Shown one piece after another: positions 19,069-30,154 of a DNA stretch of 64,000 nucleotides. Under the pieces are notes generated by a model, which saw nothing but the letters and a program-made list of their open reading frames with translations, did not search any database and was not told the origin of the DNA. A program made the translations under genes and the position numbers. The stretch spans positions 62,001-126,000 of the forward strand of contig NZ_MUNV01000016.1 in NCBI RefSeq assembly GCF_002001125.1, written 5' to 3'. How positions within the stretch are numbered: the stretch's first letter is position 1; each line of letters begins with the position of its first letter. This DNA is from Rhodanobacter sp. B04. GTDB lineage: Bacteria > Pseudomonadota > Gammaproteobacteria > Xanthomonadales > Rhodanobacteraceae.

Positions 19069-19103
19069 ATGCGCGCCGGCGCAGCCGCCGGCACGCATTC
19101 ATC
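19064..19103 (+). terminator. Long hairpin overlapping the corC stop codon
   Basis: The left arm 19064-19081 and right arm 19086-19103 pair at 17 of 18 positions around a CAGC loop; the corC TGA (19066-19068) is inside the left arm. GCTTTTCTC follows at 19111. It probably ends corC transcription and, from the other side, that of the satP gene. Confidence 0.7.
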
Positions 19104-19117
19104 AACGCCTGCTTTTC

Positions 19118-19696
19118 TCAAGAGGCGCGCGGCGCTCCAATCGGCAGCACCGTGCGTTGCTGCGACTCATTGATCACCTCGGCTGCGGACAAGTAGAAGG
19201 CGAGTACCGCCGTGAGCAGTCCGGCATAACCGCCAGCCATGTGCAGCGCAGCCATGCCGGTCCATTCGCCGGCCGCGAGCAGGAAGAAAGTGATCCACAG
19301 CACCAGGAAGATCAGCTGCAGCGCGCGCGGCGCGCGGAGCGTGGCCAGCCACATGTAGAAGGTGAACACGCCCCACAGGCACAGGTACCAGCCGACGAAC
19401 GCCGGCGGCACCTTGTCATGCAGGAACAGCACGAACAGCGCGAACGACCACCAGAACGCGCCGTAGCTCAGGAAGGCGGTGGCGCCGAAAGTGTTGCCGC
19501 GCGGCAGTTCCATCACGCCGGCGATCGCCTGCGCGGTGCCGCCGTAGGCCAGCGCGCAGGCCAGCACCAGATTCATCGCATCGCTGCTGAACCAGCCGGC
19601 ATTGATCATGCTGAGCAGCCAGGTGGTGAGTGCGAAGCCGGCCAGGCCCAGAGGCGCCGGATTGGAGAACTGCCGTGGTGTCTGCGTGCTGCTCAT
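19118..19696 (-). CDS. GPR1/FUN34/YaaH-family acetate uptake transporter
   Basis: 192 residues from ATG 19694-19696, which is preceded by GGGGAG at good spacing; the longer open frame upstream is not family-like. The family signature NPAPLGLAGFALTTWLLS is at about 11-28, and six membrane spans follow, with AYGGTAQAIAGVMEL and GNTFGATAFLSYGAFWWSFA (the selectivity region). Members such as SatP/YaaH move acetate and succinate with protons across the inner membrane. It sits next to a porin gene and divergent acs, consistent with acetate uptake feeding acetyl-CoA synthetase. Confidence 0.93.
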   Translation of the reverse strand: MSSTQTPRQFSNPAPLGLAGFALTTWLLSMINAGWFSSDAMNLVLACALAYGGTAQAIAGVMELPRGNTFGATAFLSYGAFWWSFALFVLFLHDKVPPAFVGWYLCLWGVFTFYMWLATLRAPRALQLIFLVLWITFFLLAAGEWTGMAALHMAGGYAGLLTAVLAFYLSAAEVINESQQRTVLPIGAPRAS

Positions 19697-19835
19697 CTGC
19701 CAATCTCCCCATCGAATGAATCGGAATGTGCTTGCGGCGGCGTGCGTTTGCCAGACTTCGGGATAATCCGAACAACTTGTCATCCCAGCGAACCCCGAAC
19801 AGGGGCTAGATCCGGTCAGTCATCCTTCTTTGGAT

Positions 19836-21230
19836 TCAGAAGTGATACAGCGCGCTGACGCTCAACTGATTGCCGCTGGTGGTCTTGCGATCCACGCCGT
19901 TGCTGGTCGAGTCGAGCACGTCGTGCATCCACTCGAGACCGAGATCGTAGGCGCCCGCGCTGTATTGCACATTCAGCGCCGACTGCCGGTTCCTGAGCAG
20001 ACCGGTCGCACCGTTCCCCATCCAGCGGATCACGTCGGCGGTATTGGGCTTGCTCATGCCGTAGAACGCGTTGGCACTCCAGTTCGGCGTGAAGTTGTAG
20101 CCGGCTTGCAGATAGCCGCCGGTGTCCTCGATGTCGCCGAACTGGGACAAGTCGCCGAAGATCTCGCCCAGCCCCTTGCCGGTGTAGACCAGGCCCTTGA
20201 ACATCCATGGGCCCGGCTTCCAGCTGCCGCCGACCTCGTAGCCCACGCTCTTCACCGTGGACTGGAGCGGGGTCGGGGTCGTCCCGCTCACCCCGCGCAG
20301 ATCGACCTCGCTGTAGTGCGCCACGGCATAGGCCAGCCAGTCCTTGTCCTGCACATGCAGGCGCGCCTCGACCTGTGGGCGGAAGCCGACGTTGCCGGCT
20401 GTCAGGTAGTTGGTGTTGTTCACGGCGCCATCCGGACCGTTCCAGGAGCCTTCGAACACGCCAAGATCCAACCGCCACCTGACGCCCGCCGAGCCATGGT
20501 TGAGATCCTGCATCCACACCAGGCCGGGGAAGCGCCAGCCGATCATGCCGGTGCCAAAACCCAGCGGAAACGCGATATGCGAAAGCGAGGTCGACACATT
20601 GTCCAGCGGGAACATGAACTCCCATTGCTGGCCGATCCTGACGGTGCTGCCGGTATCGGGATTGCTCAGGTCCATATAGGCCTGACGCAGGCGCGGTATC
20701 GGCTGCTGCTGGCTGTAGGCACCGGTGCCGTTGTAGCCACCGAAGAAGTCCATCTCGATGCGACCGCCGCCGATCCAGTCACCGGCGAATTTGGCACCGC
20801 TGAAATCGAGCCAGAAACGCGTGTTGCGCACATCGACACCACTGAGCGAGCCGTTGGAACCGGGTACCGGGTATTCGGCATTCTGGCCGTTGCCGTAGGT
20901 GAAGCTCTTGCTCTGGTCGAACGCGGTCGCACTGATGAATCCGTGCAGGGCCACCGATACGCCCGGAGCACTGGTGAAGGTCGGCGTCGCCGCTTGGGTC
21001 GCGGGCGCCGCCGCCACATTCTGCGCAGGCATGGCAGGCGCTGGCGCCGCCTTCTGTGCCTGGATCATTGCCTTGAGTTCATTCAACTGCTGCTCCAGCT
21101 GCGCCACGCGCTGTTCGAGCTGTTGTTCGCGCGTATCGTTGCTCTGCGCATGCGCGGCCAGCGGCATGGCCAGCGCGCAAGCCATGCTCAGGGCGAGCGC
21201 GGTGTAACGATTTGAATATCGCGTGATCAT
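19836..21230 (-). CDS. DcaP-like trimeric porin
   Basis: 464 residues. Signal peptide at about 1-29 (ends AAHAQS), then a coiled-coil segment ([20 protein letters not shown], about 35-55), an Ala/Pro linker, and a long beta-strand-rich barrel ending in the terminal Phe (LSVSALYHF) needed for BAM recognition. The N-terminal coiled coil plus barrel is typical of DcaP-type porins, which pass dicarboxylates and other small acids through the outer membrane. It is read toward the YaaH/SatP gene and diverges from acs, so its likely role is acid entry into the periplasm. Confidence 0.87.
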   Translation of the reverse strand: MITRYSNRYTALALSMACALAMPLAAHAQSNDTREQQLEQRVAQLEQQLNELKAMIQAQKAAPAPAMPAQNVAAAPATQAATPTFTSAPGVSVALHGFISATAFDQSKSFTYGNGQNAEYPVPGSNGSLSGVDVRNTRFWLDFSGAKFAGDWIGGGRIEMDFFGGYNGTGAYSQQQPIPRLRQAYMDLSNPDTGSTVRIGQQWEFMFPLDNVSTSLSHIAFPLGFGTGMIGWRFPGLVWMQDLNHGSAGVRWRLDLGVFEGSWNGPDGAVNNTNYLTAGNVGFRPQVEARLHVQDKDWLAYAVAHYSEVDLRGVSGTTPTPLQSTVKSVGYEVGGSWKPGPWMFKGLVYTGKGLGEIFGDLSQFGDIEDTGGYLQAGYNFTPNWSANAFYGMSKPNTADVIRWMGNGATGLLRNRQSALNVQYSAGAYDLGLEWMHDVLDSTSNGVDRKTTSGNQLSVSALYHF

Positions 21231-21300
21231 GCGTGCGTCTCCCCGCGGTCAAGGTCGGATCGAGCATGGCCATGCTGCAGCGCGCGCGACTATTCGCCAT

Positions 21301-21317
21301 TGGTCGAGATTCGACCA
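21301..21317. promoter_or_regulatory. Candidate operator between porin and acs genes
   Basis: A perfect dyad TGGTCGA-GAT-TCGACCA lies in the 218-bp divergent intergenic region, about 130 bp before the acs start. Symmetry and location fit a dimeric regulator controlling both directions; the nearby LuxR-type regulator is one candidate. A second palindrome, GCATGGCCATGC, lies at 21264-21275. Confidence 0.45.
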
Positions 21318-21448
21318 AAGTCGACACCATGTGCCGACGCATGCGCCGCGGCGATACGGCTAAACTCGAAGCCTCAAGCCCGCCGGGCGTCGATGCCTGC
21401 CGCGGCTCCCCCGTCGCACCCTCGATACCAGCCAGCAGGAGGCCAGTC

Positions 21449-23389
<1,941 letters not shown>

Positions 23390-23396
23390 GTAAGCA

Positions 23397-23484
23397 GGAG
23401 TGAGTGGGGAGGAGTGAGACGTGAGTAAATGCGGAAAGCTTGCTCGATGCCCTCTCTCGTTTCTCACTCCTCCCCGCTCACTAC
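23397..23484 (+). promoter_or_regulatory. Long inverted repeat between acs and its response regulator
   Basis: Arms 23397-23419 and 23462-23484 (about 20-21 matches of 23; purine-rich GAGTGAGTGGGGAGGAGTGA on the left) enclose a 42-nt loop. It fills nearly the whole acs-crbR gap. It could partially terminate acs transcription and so lower the regulator's dosage, or be a dispersed repeat. No U-run follows, so a classical terminator is not clear. Confidence 0.55.
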
Positions 23485-23491
23485 TCGCCTT

Positions 23492-24163
23492 ATGCCCGAC
23501 ATCCTGATCGCCGATGACCACCCGCTGTTCCGCGATGCCCTGCAGCGCGCGGTACTGCATGCGTTGCCGCAGGCACGGGTGCACAGCGCCGACAGCGTGC
23601 ATGGCCTGCTGGGCCTGATCGAGCAGTTTCCCGATGCCGAGCTGCTGCTGCTCGACCTGCACATGCCCGGTGCGCGCGGCTATTCCGCGCTGGCGCATAT
23701 CCGCGGGCAGTACCCGGGACTGCCGACCATCGTGGTGTCCGGTCATGAAGAGGCGCAGGTGGCGCGCCGCGCGCTGGCGCACGGTGCCTCGGCGTACATC
23801 CCGAAATCCACGCCGGGCGAGGGCATCGTCGCGGCGATCCGCGCGGTGCTCGATGGCGATGTCTGGCTGCCGCATCCGCAGTTCGGTGGCGCCAGCGAAC
23901 TCAAGCCCGACGAAGCCGCTGCCGCCGCGCAGATTGCCTCGCTCACGCCACAGCAGTTCCGCGTGATGACGATGATCGCCGAAGGCCTGCTCAACAAGCA
24001 GATCGCCTACGACCTCGGCGTCTCCGAGGCCACGGTCAAGGCACACATGACCGCGATCATGCGCAAGCTCGGCGTCAACAACCGCACCCAGGTCGCGCTG
24101 ATCGCCAGCCAGCTGGCGGTTGACCAGGAAGCCATGCCGAGCTTTTCCGACAACGGGAATTGA
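23492..24163 (+). CDS. crbR: LuxR-family response regulator (CrbR/ErdR-like)
   Basis: 223 residues. The receiver domain has the acidic pair Asp8-Asp9, phospho-acceptor Asp55 (LLLLDLHMPG), Ser in IVVSGH and Lys in YIPKST. The LuxR/NarL helix-turn-helix is at about 150-205 (LTPQQFRVMTMIAEGLLNKQ, IAYDLGVSEATVKAHMTAIM). It lies directly after acs and converges with a kinase gene carrying an SLC5 transporter domain; this combination identifies the CrbR (ErdR/MctR) regulator known in Vibrio and Pseudomonas to activate acs. Assignment rests on architecture and context. Confidence 0.88.
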   Translation: MPDILIADDHPLFRDALQRAVLHALPQARVHSADSVHGLLGLIEQFPDAELLLLDLHMPGARGYSALAHIRGQYPGLPTIVVSGHEEAQVARRALAHGASAYIPKSTPGEGIVAAIRAVLDGDVWLPHPQFGGASELKPDEAAAAAQIASLTPQQFRVMTMIAEGLLNKQIAYDLGVSEATVKAHMTAIMRKLGVNNRTQVALIASQLAVDQEAMPSFSDNGN

Positions 24164-24173
24164 ATCCCCTGCG

Positions 24174-27100
24174 CTAGCGCCGCAGCAGCGCCGTCAGCAA
24201 GGCACGCAACGCCGCCGGACGCACCGGCTTGTGCAGTACCGGATAACCCAGCGCACGCGCGCGCTGCTTCAACTCGCTGCTGCCGTCGGCGGTGATCATC
24301 GCTGCCGGCGGCAGCTCGGGATAGTCGACACGCAGCAGTTGCAGTGCCTGCAGGCCATCGACGTCATCGGCGAGATGGTAGTCGGCGAGGATCAGGTCGA
24401 CCGGGCCACGCGCCAGTTCGTGCCGGGCCTGCTCCACATTCAGCGCGGTGCGACACTCCACGCCCCAGCGCTGCAGCAGCGCACGCATGCCATCCAGGAT
24501 GGCGGCATCGTTGTCCAGGCACAGCACCGCCAGCGGCAGCTGTTCGTCGCTGCCGCCTCGCGGCACCTGCTGATGACGCGCCGGCACGGCGGCGCTTCGT
24601 GGCACAGTGACCGAGAAGCAGCTGCCGCGATGCAACTGCGAGTGCAGATTGAGCCGGTGGCCGAGGATGCCGGCAAGGCGATCGCAGATCGACAGGCCCA
24701 GGCCGAGCCCCTTCTCGCCCCACGGCGAAGGCTGCTCCAGCCGCTGGAATTCGTCGAAGATCCGCGCACGCTGTTCCGCCGCGATGCCGGGACCGCTATC
24801 CCACACCTCGATGCGTACGCTGTCGCCTTCCCGGCGCGCACCGAGCAAGACGCCACCGGCGCGCGTATAGCGCAGCGCATTGGACAGGAAATTCTGCAGG
24901 ATCCGGCGCAGCAGCTGCGGATCGCTGCGCACGGCCAGCCGCGTCGGCACCACCCGCAGGCACAGCCCGCGCTGTTCGGCGACCACCGCAAACTGCGCCT
25001 TCAGTGAATCGAACAGTTCGCTCAGCGCGAAACCGCCCACGTCGGGCCGGTAGCTGCCGGCATCCAGTCGCGAGGTGTCGAGCAAGGCATCGAGCAAATC
25101 CTCGGCGGCGCGGAACGAGGCATCGATGCGCTCGGCCAACTGGCTGGCTTCCGCGTCCAGCCCCGGATGCTGACGCAGCGCGGAGGTGAACAGGCGCGCC
25201 GCATTCAACGGTTGCAGCAGGTCGTGGCTGGCGGCGGCGAGGAAGCGCGTCTTGGAAATATTGGCGGTCTCCGCCGCGCGCCGCGCCTGCGCGGTCGCCG
25301 CCAGCGCCTCGGACAGCTCGGCGGTGCGCTGCTCCACCCGCTGTTCCAGCGTCTCGTTCACTTCGAGCAGCGCCTGCTCGGCATGCTTGTAGGCGGTGAC
25401 ATCGGTATACGTGGTGACATAGCCGCCGCCCGGCAGTGCGCGGCCGCGCATCTCGATGACCGTGCCATCCGGTCGCAGTCGCTGGAACAGATGCGACGAG
25501 CCGGCGCGCATGTGATCGATGCGCCGTGCCACATGGCCGTCCACCTCGCCCGGACCGCACTCGCCCATCTCGGCGTTGCGGCGGATCAGCTCGGCCACCG
25601 GCACGCCGACGTGCACCATGCCGTCGGGATAGTCGAACAGCTCCAGGTAGCGCCGGTTCCACGCGACCAGCCGCATCTGCGCGTCGACCACGCTGATCCC
25701 CTGCGAGACGTTCTCCAGCGTGGTGGAAAGCAGCTCGCGATTGAAGCGCAGTTCCTGCGAGGCTTCGTCCATCAGCGCCATCGCCTCGGCAAGGTCCAGC
25801 CCGCTGCCGGACAGTGCACCGATCAGGATGCGCCGCGCATTGGCCGTGCCGACCGCCGAGGCCAGCAGGCGTTCGGTGTACTGGATCAGGGCGCGATCGG
25901 CCACGGCGCCGGCCTGCATCGCCAGGCCGTGGCGCTCGCCATACTCGGCGAACGCCCGGGTGCTGCTGCGCTCGCCGACGATGCGTTCGGCGATCGTGCG
26001 CAGATCGGCCACCGCCACCCGGCCACGCCAGTCGCCCACACCGCTGCGCGTAGCCCGGTTGCCATCGACAAACATCGCCGCATGCAGGCGCTCTTCCAGG
26101 CGCGGGCGGAAACGCAGCGAGATGAAAACCAGACAGCCCATATTGACCAGCAGCGACCAGAACGCCCCATGCATGACCGGATCCCAGCCATCGATATGGA
26201 ACAGCGCCTGCGGACGCAACCAGCTCCAGCCGAACGGGCCTGCCTGCAACCACGTCGACGAACGGCTGACCGCCGGCAGCAACAGCGTATACACCCACAC
26301 GGCAAAACCGCCGATCAGGCCGATCGCGACACCGCGGCGATTGGCGCCGCGCCAGTACATTGCCGCGAACAGCGCCGGTGCGAATTGCGCCACCGCGGCA
26401 AAGGCGAGCAAGCCGGTCGCGGCCAGATTCTGCGCATCGGCGGCCACCCGGTAATACGCATAAGCCATCAGGGCCAGCGCCACGATCGCCACCCGGCGCA
26501 CCCGCAGCACCAGTTGCGGCAGGTCGCTGCGCTGCTCCAGCCGCAAGCGCCGGATGCGCAGCAAGGCCGGCATCACCAGGTCGTTGCTGATCATGGTCGA
26601 CAGCGCGATCGACGCCACGATCACCATGCCCGTCGCCGCCGAAAAGCCGCCGATGAAGGCCAGCAGTGCCACCGCGCGATCGCCGTGCGCCATCGGCAGC
26701 GTCAGCACCCAGATATCGGCGACGCCGTCGCGCACCGCCGGCAGGTGCATGCCCGCTGCCACGATCGGCAACACCGCCAGACTGATGATGATGAGATACA
26801 GCGGCAGCATCCAGCGTGCACGCCGCAGATCGTCGATGTCCTCGCATTCGACCACGCCGATCTGGAACTGCCGCGGCAGGCAGAACAGCGCCACGAACGC
26901 CAGCATGGTCTGCGCCAGGAATCCCGGCGACAGACCCTTGTCCATCTGTTCGATCGGAATACGTACGGTCGTGGCCAGGCCCGGGCCGTGCCACCACGCA
27001 TACCCGGCCAGTGCCACGAACGCGAACAGCTTGATCAGCGACTCCAGCGCGATCGCCAGCATCATGCCGTGGTGATGCTCGGTCGCATCGATGCTGCGCG

Positions 27101-27647
27101 TGCCGAACAGGATCGCGAACAGGGCCAGCAGCAAGGCGCACCACAAGGCGGTGTCGACGCCGGCTCCGGGGATCGCCCCCGGTGCGACTCCGCCAAGCAC
27201 GTCGAACGACATCGCCACCGCCTTGAACTGCAGCGCGATGTACGGCACCACCGCGACCACCGCGATGATCGCCACCAGCGCCGCCAGGCCGTGCGACTTG
27301 CCGAATCGTGCCCCGATGAAATCGGCAATCGATGTGATGTTGCGCTGTCCGGCCACCTGCACCAGCCGGCGCACCAGACCAAAGCCGAACACGAACAGCA
27401 GGATCGGGCCCAGATAGATCGGCAGATACGCCAGGCCGTCGCGCGCCGCCGTGCCGACCGCGCCGTAGAACGTCCACGACGAGCAATACACCGCGAGTGC
27501 CAGGCTGTAGATGATCGGACGCAGGCGCGGCTGGCGCGGATAGACCGGCCGACGATCGCCGGCATAGGCCACGACGAAAAGCAGCCCCACGTACAGCAGC
27601 GCCACCAGCAACAGTAACCAGGCCTGGATCAAGCAAGCTTTCTCCAT
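24174..27647 (-). CDS. crbS: SLC5-domain hybrid sensor histidine kinase (CrbS/MxtR-like)
   Basis: 1157 residues from ATG 27645-27647. Residues about 1-500 form a sodium/solute symporter (SLC5/PutP-like) membrane domain with about 13 spans, including YCSSWTFYGAVGTAARDG and GGFSAATGMVIVASIALSTM. Then come a STAC-like helical linker, a PAS domain (about 655-770, NVSQGISVVDAQMRLVAWN), a coiled coil, HisKA with His808 (AASHDLLQPLN), a HATPase (NALRYT, GPGIAAEQ, GLGLGLSI) and a C-terminal receiver with Asp1089 (LILADYHL). CrbS-type kinases sense or transport acetate and phosphorylate CrbR. It converges with crbR, with only 10 bp between stops. Confidence 0.9.
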   Translation of the reverse strand: MEKACLIQAWLLLLVALLYVGLLFVVAYAGDRRPVYPRQPRLRPIIYSLALAVYCSSWTFYGAVGTAARDGLAYLPIYLGPILLFVFGFGLVRRLVQVAGQRNITSIADFIGARFGKSHGLAALVAIIAVVAVVPYIALQFKAVAMSFDVLGGVAPGAIPGAGVDTALWCALLLALFAILFGTRSIDATEHHHGMMLAIALESLIKLFAFVALAGYAWWHGPGLATTVRIPIEQMDKGLSPGFLAQTMLAFVALFCLPRQFQIGVVECEDIDDLRRARWMLPLYLIIISLAVLPIVAAGMHLPAVRDGVADIWVLTLPMAHGDRAVALLAFIGGFSAATGMVIVASIALSTMISNDLVMPALLRIRRLRLEQRSDLPQLVLRVRRVAIVALALMAYAYYRVAADAQNLAATGLLAFAAVAQFAPALFAAMYWRGANRRGVAIGLIGGFAVWVYTLLLPAVSRSSTWLQAGPFGWSWLRPQALFHIDGWDPVMHGAFWSLLVNMGCLVFISLRFRPRLEERLHAAMFVDGNRATRSGVGDWRGRVAVADLRTIAERIVGERSSTRAFAEYGERHGLAMQAGAVADRALIQYTERLLASAVGTANARRILIGALSGSGLDLAEAMALMDEASQELRFNRELLSTTLENVSQGISVVDAQMRLVAWNRRYLELFDYPDGMVHVGVPVAELIRRNAEMGECGPGEVDGHVARRIDHMRAGSSHLFQRLRPDGTVIEMRGRALPGGGYVTTYTDVTAYKHAEQALLEVNETLEQRVEQRTAELSEALAATAQARRAAETANISKTRFLAAASHDLLQPLNAARLFTSALRQHPGLDAEASQLAERIDASFRAAEDLLDALLDTSRLDAGSYRPDVGGFALSELFDSLKAQFAVVAEQRGLCLRVVPTRLAVRSDPQLLRRILQNFLSNALRYTRAGGVLLGARREGDSVRIEVWDSGPGIAAEQRARIFDEFQRLEQPSPWGEKGLGLGLSICDRLAGILGHRLNLHSQLHRGSCFSVTVPRSAAVPARHQQVPRGGSDEQLPLAVLCLDNDAAILDGMRALLQRWGVECRTALNVEQARHELARGPVDLILADYHLADDVDGLQALQLLRVDYPELPPAAMITADGSSELKQRARALGYPVLHKPVRPAALRALLTALLRR

Positions 27648-27717
27648 CGAAGAACTGACGGCGCCGACACCAAGCCGCGTGCTTGTGCATGGGCCATGCC
27701 GGCGGCAACATGGGCGG

Positions 27718-28362
27718 ATGACTGCATCAGACCGACAGCCGCTTGCCAACGTAGCAGAGCATCTGCGCGATGACGAGATTCACGTCTGGCGCATGGCCTA
27801 CCGGCACGCGCAAGGGCGAGCGCCATTGCGCCGCGTGCTTGCAGCCTATCTGCATAGGGATGCCACCGAAGTTGTGCTGGTGGACGGTGAACATGGCCGG
27901 CCGGCGTTGGCCGCCGGCCACGATCGCGGGATCGGTTTCAACTGGTCGCACAGCGGCGAACACGCCGTTATCGCCGTGGGTCGGCATGTGACGCCCGGTA
28001 TCGACCTGGAACGCCTTCGACCGCGACCACGTGCGCTGGACATCGCCCAACGGTATTTCAGCGCCGACGAGGCCGCCTTGCTGGCTGCCCTGCCTGCCGC
28101 GGATCGCAGTGCGGCTTTCCTCGAACTGTGGACGGCGAAGGAAGCCGTGCTCAAGGCACTCGGCCGCGGCATCGGTTTCGGGCTGCACCGGCTCAGCATT
28201 GCCCGCGTGGATGCACAACTGCGCCTGTTGCGGCTTGAAGGCGACGATGCACGTTGCTGGCAACTGCATCCGCTTGCTGTCGGTTCGGCCCTGCTGGCGG
28301 CCCTGGCCTGGCGCGGGGATACGCGGCGGGTCCGGTCCTACACACTTGCCGGCGACGGTTGA
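27718..28362 (+). CDS. Sfp-type 4'-phosphopantetheinyl transferase
   Basis: 214 residues from ATG 27718. It has the superfamily motifs: NWSHSGEHAVIAVG (substrate region), GIDLERLRPR (metal-binding Asp), and LWTAKEAVLKALGRGIGFG, the W-x-x-K-E-A-x-x-K signature. These enzymes transfer phosphopantetheine from CoA to a Ser of acyl- or peptidyl-carrier proteins. The length and motif layout are of the Sfp/AcpT class rather than AcpS. No carrier-protein, NRPS or PKS gene is in this window, so the target is unknown; it may serve a locus elsewhere. It diverges from crbS with 70 bp between. Confidence 0.9.
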   Translation: MTASDRQPLANVAEHLRDDEIHVWRMAYRHAQGRAPLRRVLAAYLHRDATEVVLVDGEHGRPALAAGHDRGIGFNWSHSGEHAVIAVGRHVTPGIDLERLRPRPRALDIAQRYFSADEAALLAALPAADRSAAFLELWTAKEAVLKALGRGIGFGLHRLSIARVDAQLRLLRLEGDDARCWQLHPLAVGSALLAALAWRGDTRRVRSYTLAGDG

Positions 28363-28451
28363 TCGGTACACTGTCGGATTGATGCGCACGCGACCCTGCA
28401 CCGAAGCCCGCGTGCCGCAGCGACCTCCCCGCCACAGATCGTGCACCCGCC

Positions 28452-29195
28452 ATGACCCTGCTCAGCGTCAACCTCAACAAGATCGCCGTATTGCGCAATT
28501 CGCGCGGCGGCCACGAACCGGACATCTGCCACGCCGCGCAGACCTGCATCGAAAGCGGCTGCGGCGGCATCACCGTGCATCCGCGACCGGATCAGCGCCA
28601 TGTACGACCGGATGACGTGCGCGCACTGGCCGCCATGCTGGGCGGGCGGGTGGAATACAACATCGAGGGCAATCCATTTGCCCCGGCACGCGGTGGCTAT
28701 CCCGGGCTGATTGCGCTGGCGCGCGAAGTTCGGCCCACCCAGGTGACCCTGGTGCCCGACGGCGATGGCCAGATCACCTCCGATCACGGCTTCGACCTGG
28801 TCCGCGACAGCGATCGGCTGCGTCCGCTGGTGGCCGAGTTGAACGAGTTCGGTTGCCGGGTCAGCCTGTTCGTCGATGCCGCGGTCCAGGACTTCGCCAT
28901 GGCGAAGGCGATGGGCGTGCAGCGCATCGAGATCTACACCGGCCCGTATGCGCAGGCCTTTGCCGAAGGGCAACCCGAAGCCGCGCTGGCTGCGTGCGCC
29001 GATACCGCCCGCCGCGCGCAACAGGCCGGACTGGCGGTGAATGCCGGACACGATCTCAGCCAGGCGAACCTGGGCACGTTCAAGGCGGCGATTCCCGGGC
29101 TGGCGGAAGTCTCGATCGGCCATGCGCTGATCGGCGAGGCGCTGTACCAGGGTTTGGCCAGCACCGTGCGCAACTATTTGCAGATCCTGCGCTGA
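28452..29195 (+). CDS. pdxJ: Pyridoxine 5'-phosphate synthase
   Basis: 247 residues, the normal size for PdxJ. The enzyme condenses 1-deoxyxylulose-5-phosphate with 3-amino-2-oxopropyl phosphate in the last step of de novo vitamin B6 synthesis. Conserved pieces are [17 protein letters not shown] at the N-terminus, [43 protein letters not shown] and [12 protein letters not shown], covering the phosphate-binding and catalytic His and Glu residues of the TIM barrel. pdxA is not adjacent. The stop precedes a terminator shared with the convergent exbD operon. Confidence 0.96.
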   Translation: MTLLSVNLNKIAVLRNSRGGHEPDICHAAQTCIESGCGGITVHPRPDQRHVRPDDVRALAAMLGGRVEYNIEGNPFAPARGGYPGLIALAREVRPTQVTLVPDGDGQITSDHGFDLVRDSDRLRPLVAELNEFGCRVSLFVDAAVQDFAMAKAMGVQRIEIYTGPYAQAFAEGQPEAALAACADTARRAQQAGLAVNAGHDLSQANLGTFKAAIPGLAEVSIGHALIGEALYQGLASTVRNYLQILR

Positions 29196-29240
29196 GGCTG
29201 GCCGCCGGGCGCATCACCTCATGTGGCGCATAAACAGAAA

Positions 29241-29259
29241 CCCCCGCACATGGCGGGGG
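29241..29259 (-). terminator. Terminator of the tonB-exbB-exbD-exbD operon
   Basis: CCCCCGC (29241-29247) pairs with GCGGGGG (29253-29259) around ACATG. Read on the minus strand the stem is followed by TTTCTGTTT, so it terminates the exb operon; it may also stop pdxJ transcription from the other side. Confidence 0.8.
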
Positions 29260-29309
29260 TCTCTGTCTCACATACGTATCCGTGCCCTCGCAGGCAGCGG
29301 ATCAACCCG

Positions 29310-29714
29310 TCACTGGACTTCGGTGAAGCCGATCTTGGTCAAGTTGTAGCTTTTCGCGTCGGCCAGCACACGCGCCACGTACTGATAGGCGACACCATCG
29401 TCAGCGGCAATCTGGATTTCCGGCTGATTGCTCTGCTGGGCGATCACGGCGAGCTGTGCTTTCAAGCCCAGTTCGTCGACCGGCGTATCGTTCCAGTAGA
29501 ACGCGCCACCCTGGTCAATCTTCAGGTGAATCGGATCCAGCGGATTGGGCGGATTGATGACATTCGGATTCGGCTGCGGCAGATCGACCTTGATCTTGTG
29601 CGCCAGCACCGGTGCCGTGATCATGAAAATGATCAGCAGCACCAACATCACGTCGACCAACGGCGTGACGTTGATATCCGACATCGGTCCACTGGTTTTG
29701 GTAGTGAAGGCCAT
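29310..29714 (-). CDS. exbD2: ExbD-family biopolymer transporter (second copy)
   Basis: 134 residues. One membrane span follows MSDINVTPLVDVMLVLLIIF (the conserved Asp of the proton path is in LVDVMLVL), then a periplasmic domain ending KSYNLTKIGFTEVQ. ExbD works with ExbB to couple proton flow to TonB. It is 6 bp after the first exbD and is distinct in sequence, for example the Asn/Pro-rich linker PNPNVINPPNPLDP. Xanthomonads have such exbD1/exbD2 pairs, where the two copies have different roles. Confidence 0.94.
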   Translation of the reverse strand: MAFTTKTSGPMSDINVTPLVDVMLVLLIIFMITAPVLAHKIKVDLPQPNPNVINPPNPLDPIHLKIDQGGAFYWNDTPVDELGLKAQLAVIAQQSNQPEIQIAADDGVAYQYVARVLADAKSYNLTKIGFTEVQ

Positions 29715-29720
29715 CTCTCG

Positions 29721-30143
29721 TCACCCCTTCGGCGCGTCAGTGGTCATGAAGCCGACATGCACCATGCCCGAATCCTTCGCGTCGCTGATCACCTTCTTGA
29801 CGATCTTGAACTCGGTCGTCTTGTCGGCGCGGATCTGCAGTTCCGGCTGCGGTGACTTCTGCGCGTTCACCGCGAGCTGTGCCTTCAATTCAGCCTCTTC
29901 GACCTTGTGATCGTTGAAGTACAGGCTGCCATCCGACTTGATCGCGAGATCAAGCGGCGGTACCGGCATTTCCTCGTCCTTGGTCTTCGGATTGGCGGTG
30001 GGCAAATCAATCGTGATGGAGTGCGACATCAGCGGTGCGGTGATCATGAAGATGATCAGCAGTACCAACATCACGTCGACCAGCGGCGTGACGTTGATTT
30101 CCGACATCGGACCGCCGGAATTGCCCCCGGTACTCATCGCCAT
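29721..30143 (-). CDS. exbD1: ExbD-family biopolymer transporter (first copy)
   Basis: 140 residues. A Gly-rich N-terminus (MAMSTGGNSGGP) leads into MSEINVTPLVDVMLVLLIIF and one transmembrane helix with the essential Asp, then the periplasmic ExbD domain (LKAQLAVNAQKSPQPELQIR). It is 11 bp after exbB. It is part of the inner-membrane proton-driven motor for TonB-dependent receptors. Confidence 0.95.
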   Translation of the reverse strand: MAMSTGGNSGGPMSEINVTPLVDVMLVLLIIFMITAPLMSHSITIDLPTANPKTKDEEMPVPPLDLAIKSDGSLYFNDHKVEEAELKAQLAVNAQKSPQPELQIRADKTTEFKIVKKVISDAKDSGMVHVGFMTTDAPKG

Positions 30144-30154
30144 GGGTCAATCCC

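Noticed and set aside
24796-27711. 971-codon second minus-strand frame over the sensor kinase
   Set aside because: It is a +1-type shadow of crbS with Arg/Gly/Ala-rich low-complexity sequence and no motif.
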